Source: Chara braunii
Taxonomy: Eukaryota > Streptophyta > Charophyceae > Charales > Characeae
Length of the DNA stretch: 26,599 nucleotides
Direction: 5' to 3'
Assembly (NCBI GenBank): GCA_003427395.1
Contig: BFEA01000076.1
Coordinates: 3,683,714-3,710,312, forward strand
Both the position numbers and the translations under genes were made by a program. Below the pieces are notes generated by a model that did no database searches, was not told the DNA's origin, and was given only the letters and a program-made list of their open reading frames with translations. Below, one piece after another: positions 10,490 through 19,741 of the stretch; position 1 is the stretch's first letter, and each line of letters starts with the position of its first letter.

Positions 10490-11575
10490 CCCTAAACCCT
10501 TGAGGGGTGTCGGCTATCGCTTGGCAGAGGGGCAACCCGGAAGACCCCGAGGTGGTGGCTGGCCGGTACGAGTGTCCATTGCCGGCCCTTGCACACCACA
10601 ATACCGCTGTGTGTCTTGTGCCGTTCGTCCCCATCCGTCTCTCTACCCTGAAATTTGTTGGCTGTGCGCTGCTTGCAAAGAACTGAGATCAGAGTGGGGG
10701 GTCTCAAGGTTATTGTCAAAGATCCAGCCCTGGTACTCTGGATGTTTCACATACCACACTCCCACTTTGCCCTCGCACTCCACAAGCTAAGATTGGTTAA
10801 TTGATTGCCTTCGTCCTGTTGAACGGTTTGCTGGACAGTTGGGGTTGATCCCTATATGACCACTTCCCCTGCACCGAAAACAGGTGGGTTGGTTTTGGTT
10901 GAGACAAAAACTGTTATTCTTTGCCCATTTTACGGGATGACCACGTGTTCGGGAAAGATGGTGGCTCTCCTGAAGGTACGCTCAGGCATGCAATACGTGA
11001 GTCATGATTTGGGCCAAGGAAGTTGGGTCGCGCCTCCAGCCATGCCATCACCGGGTTGTTCTGGTACTCCGATTCCAGATGTTTTTGGATCATGGTATGC
11101 AGCCCTTTCAATAGATTGTCGAATTCAACCCAAAAATGGCTGCGCAGCATGTTCTGGCGGTATCTCGTGGCTTCTCTGGGGAGCTCTGGTGGCTTCCATG
11201 GACTTAGCATGACGACCGACCCTTTGCAGTTCAAGGAATCAAAGGATTTAAGATATTTGGCGTAGCTCGCTTCCAGACACAAGATCGTTACTGTATTTCT
11301 TCCTCATTTGTGAACGGGGATGTCGGGCTCTGTGTCTGGTAAGGATTGCAGCGCTTTGAGTCTGTCGAACACCCATGCCCGCTTGTCATTGAGTGATAGT
11401 TTTTTACTCTTGTGTCACAAGTGTGAGAAATTGAACAAGCCCGTGTGCTTTTCGTAGAGGGAGTTGATTTCTTCCAAGTGCTCCTCAGGGTATTCCCATA
11501 CATGTACCTCGGTTCCGTCGTCTTCATCGGCGCTCAGTTTTTCCTTGAGGATTTTAACCTCGGAATTGATCCGGG
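10490..11575 (-). pseudogene. LINE ORF1-like (gag-like) fragment, downstream part
   Basis: Read on the minus strand from 11575, this encodes INSEVKILKEKLSADEDDG (a charged, coiled-coil-like stretch). It continues, in a second frame from 11282, through VVMLSPWKP, HFWVEF and LGPNHDSRIACL. These features resemble the DUF4283-type region of plant LINE ORF1 proteins. A zinc knuckle follows in a third frame at 10882-10835, CFRCRGSGHIGINPNC, with spacing C-x2-C-x4-H-x6-C in place of the usual x4. ORF1 proteins of this class bind LINE RNA. At least two frameshifts and a stop near 11405 show it is dead. The upstream part of the frame is at 19742-20088, across the gypsy insertion. Confidence 0.6.
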
Positions 11576-12616
11576 TGCAGTAACTCTGTTCAGAAGTAGC
11601 CTGGGGCCCAGAACTCAGCCCCAGGCCACGCAGCCCTGAGAAGGTCTGCGCTGGGCTGTGTGACCAAGACACGCCCAGGCCTGAGTCTGTCGTGTGTGGC
11701 TGTCTGACCAAACACTGCACGCAGGAAATTCAAGAGTCAAAGTCAACTGTCGAGTCAAAGGTACAGAACCCAGGCCCTGGGATGGATACACTCACTTGTT
11801 GTGCGCAGGTACCCAGACAGCATCCAGGCCGGAGGGAATTCGGTTTCGGGCCGATCTGAGCCCTCATTTGCATTGAGATCTGGACGGCCGAGGGATACAG
11901 CATCCAGGGTCCAGACCCCGCGTCAACACTACATAAGAGTTGACTTCCTGTCTTTGACATTCATTCATTCTGTCTTGCGTTGACGCTGACTCTACGCGTT
12001 GACGACGCGACGCAGGCTTGATGCTGCGACGCTGGTGGACGCTGGCATAGTGCTGGCATTGGTGAGACTGTGGAGACGCGCTGCTGGCCGGTATGGTGAC
12101 TGACTGGCTACTGTCTATGAGGCATGCTGACGTGGCAGCTGCCACGCGTTGTTGCTGACGTGGCTGCTGCCACGTGTCATGTAGCCGGGTCTTTGTGACC
12201 GGTTCTGCTGTTCTTCGTTTCGGCACTTCAGGAAGAGATCAGGACTGTTCATCGTCACTTCAGGAGGAGATCAGGACTGTGTGGAGGTTGTGGATACGTA
12301 CCTGTGATCTTCATGTTGACATTGCTCCAGCGCTGATTGGGGTCTGATTAGATGCCACGTGGCACATTGTAGAAGGACTTCGATTATGTGTTCAGATTAC
12401 TGGTTCTGTGAGGTGGCAATTGTGTAGGGAGCCCGGAGAAGGAGTGGGCCTTGTATCTTCCTCTCCTTTGTCTCATCTCCCTCCTCCCTCTTTGTCTGTG
12501 TATGGTTATCTCACCTCTTTCTTTCTGGACACTATTCGATTATTGGAAATTATCAGCGACTTCAGATTCTGGACTTGCATTGTTGACAAACGTATTCATG
12601 ATCTGGGTTCATTGCA
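11576..12616 (+). repeat. 5' LTR
   Basis: It starts TGCAGTAAC and ends TTCATTGCA, matching 18718-19741 throughout. By eye I count about 28 substitutions in the first 520 bases (roughly 5%), mostly transitions, plus small indels near 12250 and 12480. A TATA-like ACATAAGA at 11931-11938 precedes ATTCATTCATTC, the same arrangement as in the first element's LTR. Two GCTGACGTGGC motifs (12126 and 12154), CACGTG (12171) and the palindrome TGCCACGTGGCA (12353-12364) lie in the right half. Confidence 0.95.
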
Positions 12617-13319
12617 AATTGGTATCAGAGAAGATCTCCTGAATACGGTGGTGACAGGCGCCAGGTGGTGCACAGGTAAGTGTGGTGCACACACATATAT
12701 AGTAGGTGATGACGTGGATGGAGACATGACGAGATATCTGACGTGGCACAGATTGGCGAGAAGACATCTCCGTGGATGCTGACGTGACTCTGTCTTCATT
12801 GGCAAGAAGGCAACACCGGGGATACTGACGAAGTACGGCTAGAAGACCCTACCTGGTTGCTGACGTGGCGGTAGGGATCGCAATTGGAGATACCTCCGTT
12901 CAGCCTGGATCGCGATGCTGACGTGGCATATGTTGTGCCACGTCCGGGGACCTTGTTGTTGATTGTTGACAGGGCACGTTATGTGCTGCTGGCGCGCGAC
13001 AGGGTCCATTGCAGAAGCTGACGTGGCCTTGCAGGAAAGAGTTTTTGGTTGCTGATGTGGCAGAGAGCAAGACATTCCAACCTGTCTTTATGAAGGGATG
13101 TCTGCCTGCTGACGTGGCATCATTTCCTGTGGCTGACGTGGCATGTACTGATTGGCTCAAACAGTGATGGTGTCTCAACGTGACGCGACCAAGAGGAACG
13201 TGACAAGTATCAGGATACACACTTGCTGATGTGTCATCCCCCTATTGGTAGACTGGACAGACAATGTGCTGACGTGGCAAGACTTGCTGTGTTGGCACTC
13301 CAGGGGTGACACGTGGCAG
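12126..13319 (+). promoter_or_regulatory. Array of GCTGACGTGGC (ACGT-core) motifs
   Basis: Exact or near-exact copies of GCTGACGTGGC start at about 12126, 12154, 12738, 12778, 12859, 12917, 13017, 13051, 13108, 13132, 13225 and 13268. Additional TGACGTGG (12710), TGACACGTGGCA (13307) and the G-box palindrome at 12353-12364 belong to the same family. Almost all are in one orientation with irregular spacing of about 25-100 bases. TGACGTGG is a hybrid C-box/G-box that plant bZIP proteins are known to bind; function here is inference. Two copies fall in the LTR, the rest in the leader/intron. Confidence 0.7.
12620..12630 (+). other. Primer binding site (initiator Met-tRNA type)
   Basis: TGGTATCAGAG begins 3 bases after the 5' LTR end. 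This is the classic start of the complement to the 3' end of plant initiator Met-tRNA, which primes minus-strand synthesis in many plant LTR retrotransposons. Confidence 0.92.
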
Positions 13320-13705
13320 GCAGGACTGCTGCTAAGGAAGAAGGGCACTCCGAAGACTACGACGGTACGGCTGACAGAGTTGATTATACAGTTGTAGTGC
13401 AAGCTGTCCGGGAGAGTGCATCATCGCACTGACACTCAGAAGACACAGCGAATTGATAAGGAGTGCTAACGAACTGTTTTGTGTTGTTGTTGGCATACTT
13501 ACCTGTCGTGGCTGTGTGTGGAGCTGCGTACTTACTTGTGTGTTGTGTCTGATCACACGGGCCTGACGTAGTACCTGTACATAGGACGTCATCACACAGA
13601 CAAGGAAAGAACAGCAGTTAGAAAAGTAAACCTGTTCTCTGTTATTATTTCCTTTCTTTTTTTTTGTATTCCCGTTGTGAATATCTTCTCCACTTTTATT
13701 TCCAG
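12676..13705 (+). other. Probable leader intron of the retrotransposon
   Basis: The left end is CAG/GTAAGTG (exon ends at 12675), a consensus donor 45 bases after the primer binding site. The right end is a long T/C-rich tract from about 13638 and TTTTATTTCCAG, with AG at 13704-13705. The gag ATG begins two bases later at 13707. Splicing would delete 1030 bases of leader holding most of the ACGT-core array and several upstream ATGs. No transcript evidence is available here. Confidence 0.6.
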
Positions 13706-13706
13706 A

Positions 13707-15567
13707 ATGTTTGGCATTTGGAAGATACTCTTGCTTCTCTTTCCTATGGCTCTATTCTCGGGTGAGGGAACCTCAGACCCAAAGACTCGGAGACAGGCAG
13801 AGGAAAGAAAGCAAGAACTTCTAGCACTATGGAACCAGCTGTTGAAAGATCTGCGTCTGTCTGAACCCGAAGCCGAAAATCACGTCCGCAATCTGTTTGA
13901 CTTGCAGACGGTAGAGGACCGTCTAAAGCAAGCAGTTGCGGGCGCGGAGGTCGCGACTGCCGGGATTGAAGTCACGAAAATGATAGGCAAGTGCCGTCAG
14001 ACACTGGATCAGTTCACAATCAAACAGTTGGAATCTGTAATGGAGATGACAAGGAAGGGGAAATTAGACCCGAAGTAACCGAGGCCACTATTGATGCTAA
14101 CATTCAGCAACTACGAGATACATTGGCTGCTGAAGGGAAGAAGAAAGAAGAGTTAGTCCGGAGAAGAGAACATGAATCCAGAAGGGAACAAAAGGTTAAA
14201 GAAATCAGACAGGTTATAGGAACAGATGTTAAGGAAGAAGGAGATCTGACACAGACTTTATATCACATCATGACTTACCTCTCTTTCCTCGAAGGAAAAA
14301 TTGAGCTTCGGGTCTAATTTCTGTCAGACTGAGAACCATTACAAACATTGTAAAAGGGAAGACTCAGGTAACAAAAGAAGAGGTTGAGGTTGAAGAGGAA
14401 GACAAGAAAGAAAAGAAACCGAAATTAATGAGTGATGCTATGAAGTCTGTCGTTCCGAAAGAAAAGACTAAAGAGGGGAAATCGTCTAACGGGGGGGAAC
14501 CGAATACTCCTCCTCCTTCCCCTTCTTTCATTCCTCCTAACTCTCCACCTCCGAGTTCTCCTAAAGGTAAGAAAAACGCGGAGCCTGAAAAACCCAAGAA
14601 GAAGGAGAAAGTGAAAATGAAAATGCCTTTTACGTTCTGCAACAAAAAGGATGAAAATCTGTTGCTATGGATTGCCGAGATACAGACATACTGTAAGACG
14701 TCCCCAGTCGAGCCTGATTCTCAGGTTGCGTTTTCTACTTCATGTTTGGGTGGGGAAGCAAAAGAATGGGTATTGGCTGAGGCTAATGCCGCAGGGTTCG
14801 AGGACATTGGGGAGTGGTCTGGTACGATGAACCTGAAGCAGTTCCTTGCCAAGATCAAGGAACGCTTCCTGGACAAGACGACGACCGATAAGGCCTTTGA
14901 CCAGCTCACAACCATAGGCCAACGTCATTGGACCTTTGTGGAGTCTTTGTCTCGGGAAGTAGATCGGTTGCTGCAGGTTCATGGATTGAACCTGCAGGAC
15001 AACCAAGTCCTTTATATCTATTCCCGCGCTCTGCCTGAGCCTATTCGTGGACAGCTCGTGGCAGACTCAAAATCCGGCAAGTATAATTATAGGCAGTTTC
15101 GCGATCTGGCTCTCCAAAGAGAGCAAATGACTTCACAAGTTAAGAACTCGTATGCTTTCGTGGTGAAGTATGGTGGAGGAGGAGGAGAAACGAGTTTGGG
15201 TAAGCGGGTCCTGTGGCGTCAGAAGCACCAGGACCATATGCTTGTTGTTTTTGACGACGACACTGTAGAGAAGTTGCCGCTAGAAACCGAGGGGGCGGCA
15301 TGCAGCAGTGAGTCTGGGAAGGGGGAAGTCACTGCTGCTGTAGTCAACAAAGGAGGACCACGAGTAAATGGAATTAAGAAGAAAAAACCACGCTTGTTCC
15401 CTGAGCATCCCGGAATTGCGGCCGGAAAGCCCTGGGAAAAGATGGGAATCACACAGGAACTGTGGCAAGAAAGAATGAACAATGCACAGTGCCTGAAGTG
15501 TGGACTTGCAGGACATGTGATAGCCTGGTGTCCACATATTCGTTACCCAAAAGCGAGCAGCCAGTAG
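13707..15567 (+). pseudogene. gag polyprotein, broken by frameshifts
   Basis: The chosen start is the ATG two bases after the putative acceptor (MFGIWKILLLLFPMALF). The N-terminus is hydrophobic, followed by a long charged, coiled-coil-like stretch (KTRRQAEERKQELLALW). The frame breaks near 14070 and again near 14318, and each time the protein continues in another frame. The third segment (from about 14345 to 15567) has a Pro/Lys-rich linker, the capsid-like region (FLAKIKERFLDKTTTDKAF, then QLTTIGQRHW) and a CCHC zinc knuckle, CLKCGLAGHVIAWC, spaced C-x2-C-x4-H-x4-C. Gag forms the virus-like particle and the knuckle binds RNA. The gag stop is TAG at 15565-15567. Confidence 0.88.
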
Positions 15568-15588
15568 GAGTAGCATCTGCTCCTACTG
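15546..15588 (+). promoter_or_regulatory. Candidate -1 ribosomal frameshift signal at gag/pol
   Basis: CCCAAAA (15546-15552) is in the gag frame as C-CCA-AAA, a perfect X-XXY-YYZ slippery heptamer. Nine bases later a hairpin starts: CAGTAGGAG (15562-15570) pairs perfectly with CTCCTACTG (15580-15588) over a 9-base loop. The gag TAG lies inside the stem. Slipping by -1 continues as PKSEQPVGVA into the pol frame, which is open to the protease. Function is inferred from the sequence alone. Confidence 0.65.
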
Positions 15589-16306
15589 AGTCTAAAGGTT
15601 TGGATCAAGAACAAGGTAAGGCGCCAACGATCCCTTCCAACCTTTTGACTCGCATGGCAGAGGATGGTTCTTCTTCGGCCCGTCATCTGGAACACCCTGA
15701 ATCTGTCTTATGTACTGTCTCTCTGGATGACTCTCTTGACGAGCTTGGTAACGAGTTGCTGGCACTACGAAGCTCGTGGGCTCAGAAAGCAAAGTCTAAG
15801 GGTGAATTCCTACTCGTGGATGTAGAGATTGCACGCACACGTGTAGGTGCACTGCTAGACTCAGGATCTACGCGATCCTACATTTCCGAGAACGCGATCC
15901 TACATTTCCGAGAACGCGATCCGCAAGTTGCATCTCGGAATGAAGGTAAAGAATTTGTCTAAACCTATTACGTCTATTTTGGCTGACAAAAGCACGATTA
16001 CTGTCTCACGATATGTCGATCGTGCGAACCAGGGAAGGAAACAAGATATTACACGAGGTTTCCTTTCTGGTAGAAGAGAAGTTACCTTTTGACTTGATTC
16101 TGGGAATGGATTGGCACGAGGAAGCCAACCGAGAAATTAAGTTCAAGGAAAAGGTAGTGCAACTGAGGGATGCACAGGCAGAATTGAAACCAATAAAATT
16201 GTTTCATAAGTCTGGTTTAGACTCCACTCTGTCTTTTTGTTGTATAAGTTACCCAGCATTCCGATCAATGGTTTCAAAGAAGAAGTTGGAAAAGGAATGG
16301 TCTTAG
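15568..16306 (+). pseudogene. Aspartic protease region of pol, frameshifted
   Basis: The pol frame, -1 relative to gag, reaches ALLDSGSTRSYIS with the retropepsin active-site DSGS at about 15855-15869. The enzyme would cut Gag-Pol. A 22-bp tandem duplication then shifts the frame, and a stop follows at about 15961. The continuation (KLHLGMKVKNLSKPITSIL) is readable in a different frame. Another shift near 16020 leads to FDLILGMDWHEE, the conserved ILGMDW block of gypsy proteases. The segment ends out of frame with the RT. Confidence 0.88.
15870..15922 (+). repeat. 22-bp tandem duplication in the protease
   Basis: Unit ACGCGATCCTAC-ATTTCCGAGA occurs at 15870-15891 and 15892-15913 with no difference, followed by 9 more bases of the unit. 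Because 22 is not a multiple of three, it breaks the frame 5 codons after DSGS. Identity of the units suggests a recent event. Confidence 0.95.
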
Positions 16307-16755
16307 TGAAGCAAGTTGGCGAGTCTTCTACTTCCTATCCCCCCTCGATTGAGAAACTCTTGGATGAGTATAAAGATCTATCAATTGAACCAACCGAAAC
16401 AACTGAGCGTGCTATTAAGCACACCATTGAAATTATTTCTGGCAGTAAGATTCCCAAGGACCCTATTTATAGGATGTCTCCTAAGGAACTTGAAGAATTA
16501 AGGAAACAACTGCAGGAACTAACTGAAAAAGGATGGATTCGCCCTAGCTGCTCTCCTTATGGTGCTCCTGTTTTGTTTGTGCCAAAAAAGAAAGGTGAGT
16601 TGCGTCTTTGTATTGACTATAGAGGGTTGAATGCCGTCAGTGTCAAAAATGCCTAACCCCTACCACGTATTGACGATTTGCTAGATCAATTGCAGGGCTG
16701 TAAGTATTTCAGTAAGATTGATCAGAAGTTTGGGTACCACCAGATCGAGGTGGAT
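16307..16755 (+). pseudogene. Reverse transcriptase N-terminal part
   Basis: Recognisable blocks in order: [20 protein letters not shown], then [35 protein letters not shown] and [16 protein letters not shown]. These are the fingers and first palm motifs of Ty3/gypsy RT, which copies element RNA to DNA. The first palm Asp (SKID) is present. An in-frame TAA at about 16654 replaces the Arg-Tyr normally following KN. The normal sequence stops at about 16755, before the YLDD motif, where the inverted block begins. Confidence 0.9.
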
Positions 16756-16936
16756 CTTCTAGTGTCTTACTGCACACTAGAATATCATCGAGATAGACGA
16801 TGACGAACTTGTCTAACCACTGACGAAAAAGTTCGTTCATGGACCTTTGGAAGGTTGCAGGGGCGTTAGTCAGTCCGAAGGGCATTACCATAAACTCGTA
16901 ATGGCCATACCTTGCTCTTGATGGACCAAATTGAGT
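16756..16936 (-). pseudogene. Inverted reverse-transcriptase segment with YLDD
   Basis: Read on the minus strand it encodes [20 protein letters not shown] and then [17 protein letters not shown], the middle of gypsy RT including the catalytic YLDD (about 16781-16795). It lies where the plus-strand RT should continue. It has no stops across the recognisable part. On the plus strand it joins QIEV on one side and the pre-integrase [10 protein letters not shown] on the other. About 300 codons of RT C-terminus and RNase H are missing. Confidence 0.9.
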
Positions 16937-16937
16937 A

Positions 16938-18085
16938 ACGGTTGTGTATTCCTCATAAAGAAGAGGTTAAAAGCATAGTAATTGGGGAATGTCATGACAC
17001 TGAGGGACATTTTGGTTTTAAGAAAACATACGCTGAAGTCAGAGAACGTTTTGACTAGAAGGGACTAAAAGAAGATGTACTAACGTATGTTCATACCTGT
17101 CTGGTATGTTAGAGGAACAAACCATCGCATGAGAACCCTCTGGGACTTCTCAAGCCATTGCCTATACCAAGCGAACCAGGTGAGTCTATCTCTATGGACT
17201 TCATGAGTCTGGTGAAGAGTCGCAACGGTAATAGTCAAGTGATGGTGATTGTTGATTGCTTCTCTAAATATGTCATGTTTATTCCCTTACCGGCTGAAGC
17301 AAAGACCGAACTTGTGATCCAAAAGTTTCAGATGAAATGGGTAACTGAGTATGTTTTTCCTTTATCCATTGTGTCTAATCGAGATGCACAGTTCACAAGT
17401 ATGCTATGGCAAAAGCTGATGGAGGCATACGGGACACGTTTGACCATGTCATCAAGGCGACACCCTGAAACAAATGGGCAAAGTGAGCAAATGAACCGTT
17501 TGTGCCAACAACTCTTCCACATGTATGTGAGACCTGATAAGATTGATTGGGATGAGAACTTACCCAAAATAGCTAGTGCATATAACAACAGTGTTCACAC
17601 GGCTACAGGTCGTACACCAAATGCACTGCACAAGGGATGGAAACCTAGGCGTCCCATTGATGTTCTAACGCGGGACCAGTTCCTTAGGTTACTTCCAGGG
17701 ACACGAGAATATGCGGTCTTGTTTCAAGAAGACATAAAGAAGGTAAAAGATAATTTAAAGAAAGCTCAAGACCAGATGATCGAACAATCGAATAAACATC
17801 GTCGACCATCTACCTTTAAGGAAGGTGACCTCGTCTGGGTAAAGTCCAAAGAGTTTTCCTTAGAAGAAAATGTGTCTCAAAAACTTTTGCCTGTCTACTT
17901 TGGACCCTGGGAAGTTCTCAAAGTAATTGGAGATGAAGAGGGACCGTCTTATTGCATTGATATTCCGCTTCATCTCAAAACATATCCTGTCTTTCGTGCG
18001 TCCAAACTGATACCCAATGTAGAAGGAAAAGAATTTCCTAACAGACCCTCTATGATTCCACCATCTATGGACGGTGGAGATGAAG
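16938..18085 (+). pseudogene. Integrase
   Basis: It begins [19 protein letters not shown] with an HHCC zinc finger (HDTEGH, CLVC), with stops near 17056 and 17110. From 17158 the frame is open for 347 codons: SMDFM, VMVIVDCFSKY, SNRDAQF and HPETNGQSEQ are the core motifs, followed by the GPW motif. The second catalytic Asp is Asn (SNRD in place of SDRD), so strand transfer should be dead even where the frame is open. The first Asp and the Glu are intact, the reverse of the losses in the copy at 3575-5113. Confidence 0.92.
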
Positions 18086-18497
18086 AGAGAAGGATAACCG
18101 ACCCCCCATTTTTCAGGTCAATTTATAAGAAAACCATAAGGCCATTTCAAGTAAACTCCACACCAATGTATAGAGTGCACTTCTTACTAACATATTTTTG
18201 AAAAAAAAAATAATAATAATAAATTAAAACACATAAAACAGCAACCCAAAAGTGCATTTTCAGGCAATTTTGGCATGAAACACATCATCCAAATTTCAGG
18301 ATTTTCAGGCCTCCCAACAGCACAAATTCTAATAACCCAAATAATACCAAATTTGGCAGACAACAACCTTAAATCGAAACAAAAACAGGCAAAAAAACAA
18401 AAAAACAAAAAAACAAACATTTGACCCCCAAACCCTAATTTCAGTTTTGGTCCCATTAGTCAGGAGCTGAAAATGGAGGTCCCCGTTAACCATTTGT
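18083..18497. mobile_element. Small terminal-inverted-repeat insertion (MITE-like)
   Basis: The integrase/chromodomain junction is split by about 410 bases of AT-rich DNA. Its ends are imperfect inverted repeats: 18092-18116 (GGATAACC...CATTTTTCAG) and 18467-18491 (complement GGTTAACG...CATTTTCAG), 18 of 25 matching by eye without gaps. Comparison with the uninterrupted junction in the other gypsy copy shows that nearly all of this stretch is extra. A TA flanks both repeats internally; I cannot define a clear target duplication, so the exact ends and superfamily are open. Confidence 0.5.
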
Positions 18498-18678
18498 GTT
18501 AGAAAAAATCATAGAGCATGGATATTTCTCTAGGGGATCACGTGGACGACCTCAGAAGCAGTTTAAGGTACGTTTCAAGTCCCAGGCACCATCTGAGGAC
18601 AGATGGTTTAGCAAAAGAGAACTACTTGAAACTGCTCCTGATATTGTTGCTGGTTATGAACAAGGGTTAAGGTCTTAA
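18498..18678 (+). pseudogene. Chromodomain-like C-terminus of integrase
   Basis: VLEKIIEHGYFSRGSRGRPQ, then KQFKVRF, EDRWFSKRELLETAPDIV and a stop at 18676-18678. The pattern (E-K-I hinge, Gly/Arg-rich loop, K-x-F-x-V-x-F strand, D-x-W-F and an ELLE helix) is that of chromovirus chromodomains, which steer integration to particular chromatin. It is separated from its integrase by the inverted-repeat insertion. Confidence 0.75.
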
Positions 18679-18699
18679 ATATTTATGCGGTGAAACTCG

Positions 18700-18717
18700 A
18701 AAATGGGTCGGCAGGAA
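18700..18717 (+). other. Polypurine tract
   Basis: AAAATGGGTCGGCAGGAA abuts the 3' LTR start. It is purine-rich and matches the corresponding tract of the first element, which primes plus-strand synthesis. Confidence 0.75.
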
Positions 18718-19741
18718 TGCAGTAACCCTGTTCAGAAGTAGCCTGGGGCCCAGAACTCAGCCCTAGGCCACGCACACCTGAGAAGGTCCGCGTTGGGCTG
18801 TGTGACCAAGACACGCCCAGGCCCGAGTCTGTCGTGTGTGGCTGTGTGACCAAACACTGCACGCAGGAAATTCAAGATTCAAAGTCAACTGTCGAGTCAA
18901 AGGTATAAAACCCAGGCCCTGGGATGGATACACTCGCTTGTTGTGCGCAGGTACCCAGACAACATCCAGGCCAGAGGGAATTCGGTTTTGGGCCAATCTG
19001 AGCCCTCATTTGCATTGAGATCTAGACGGTCGAGGGATACATCATCCGGGGTCCAGACCCCGCGTCAACACTACATAAGAGTTGACTTCCTGGCTTTGAC
19101 ATTCATTCATTTTGTCTTGCGTTGACACTGACTCTACGCGTTGACGACGCGACGCAGGCTTGACGCTGTGACGTTGGTGGACGCTGGCATAGTGCTGGCA
19201 TTGGTGAGACTGTGGCGACGCGCTACTGGCCGGTATGGTGACTGACTGGCTACTGTCTATGAGGCATGCTAACGTGGCAGCTGCCATGCGTTGCTGCTGA
19301 CGTGGCTGCTGCCACGTGTCATGTAGCCGGGTCTTTGTGACCGGTTCTGCTGTTCTTCATTTCGGCACTTCAGGAAGAGATCAGGACTGTTCATGGAGGA
19401 GATCAAGACTGTGTGGAGGTTGTGGATATGTACCTGTGACCTTCATGTTGACATTGCTCCATCGCTGATTGGGGTCTGATTAGGTGCCACGTGGCACATT
19501 GTAGAAGGACTTCGATTATGTGTTCAGATTACTAGTTTTGTGAGGTGGCGATTGTGTAGGGAGCCCGGAGAAGGAGTGGGCCTTGTATCTTCCTCTCCTT
19601 TGTCTCATCTCCCTCTTCGTCTGTGTATGGTTATCTCACCTCTTTCTTTCTGGACACTATTCGATTATTGGAAATTATCAGCGACTTCAGATTTTGGACT
19701 TGCATTGTTGACAAACGTATTCATGATCTGGGTTCATTGCA
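18718..19741 (+). repeat. 3' LTR
   Basis: Begins TGCAGTAAC and ends TTCATTGCA, pairing with 11576-12616. It is 17 bases shorter, through small deletions near 19395 and 19612. One of the two LTR ACGT-core motifs is mutated (GCTAACGTGGC). The G-box palindrome is GTGCCACGTGGCAC at 19494-19507. Confidence 0.95.

Larger units (their letters stand above)
11576..19741 (+). mobile_element. Near-complete Ty3/gypsy chromovirus-type LTR retrotransposon
   Basis: In order it carries: 5' LTR, primer binding site, leader with probable intron, gag with zinc knuckle, protease, partial RT, an inverted RT block, integrase, chromodomain, polypurine tract and 3' LTR. CGGG flanks both ends (11572-11575 and 19742-19745), with an adjoining T making CGGGT possible, consistent with a 4-5 bp target duplication. 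It is 8166 bases long. The RT C-terminus and RNase H are missing and there are several frameshifts, so this copy cannot move by itself. Integrase before LTR with a C-terminal chromodomain defines the Ty3/gypsy chromovirus class. Confidence 0.93.

Noticed and set aside
10487-10500. Telomere-like AAACCCTAAACCCT
   Set aside because: Only two units; such teloboxes occur by chance and in promoters. Another single AAACCCTAA is near 18429.
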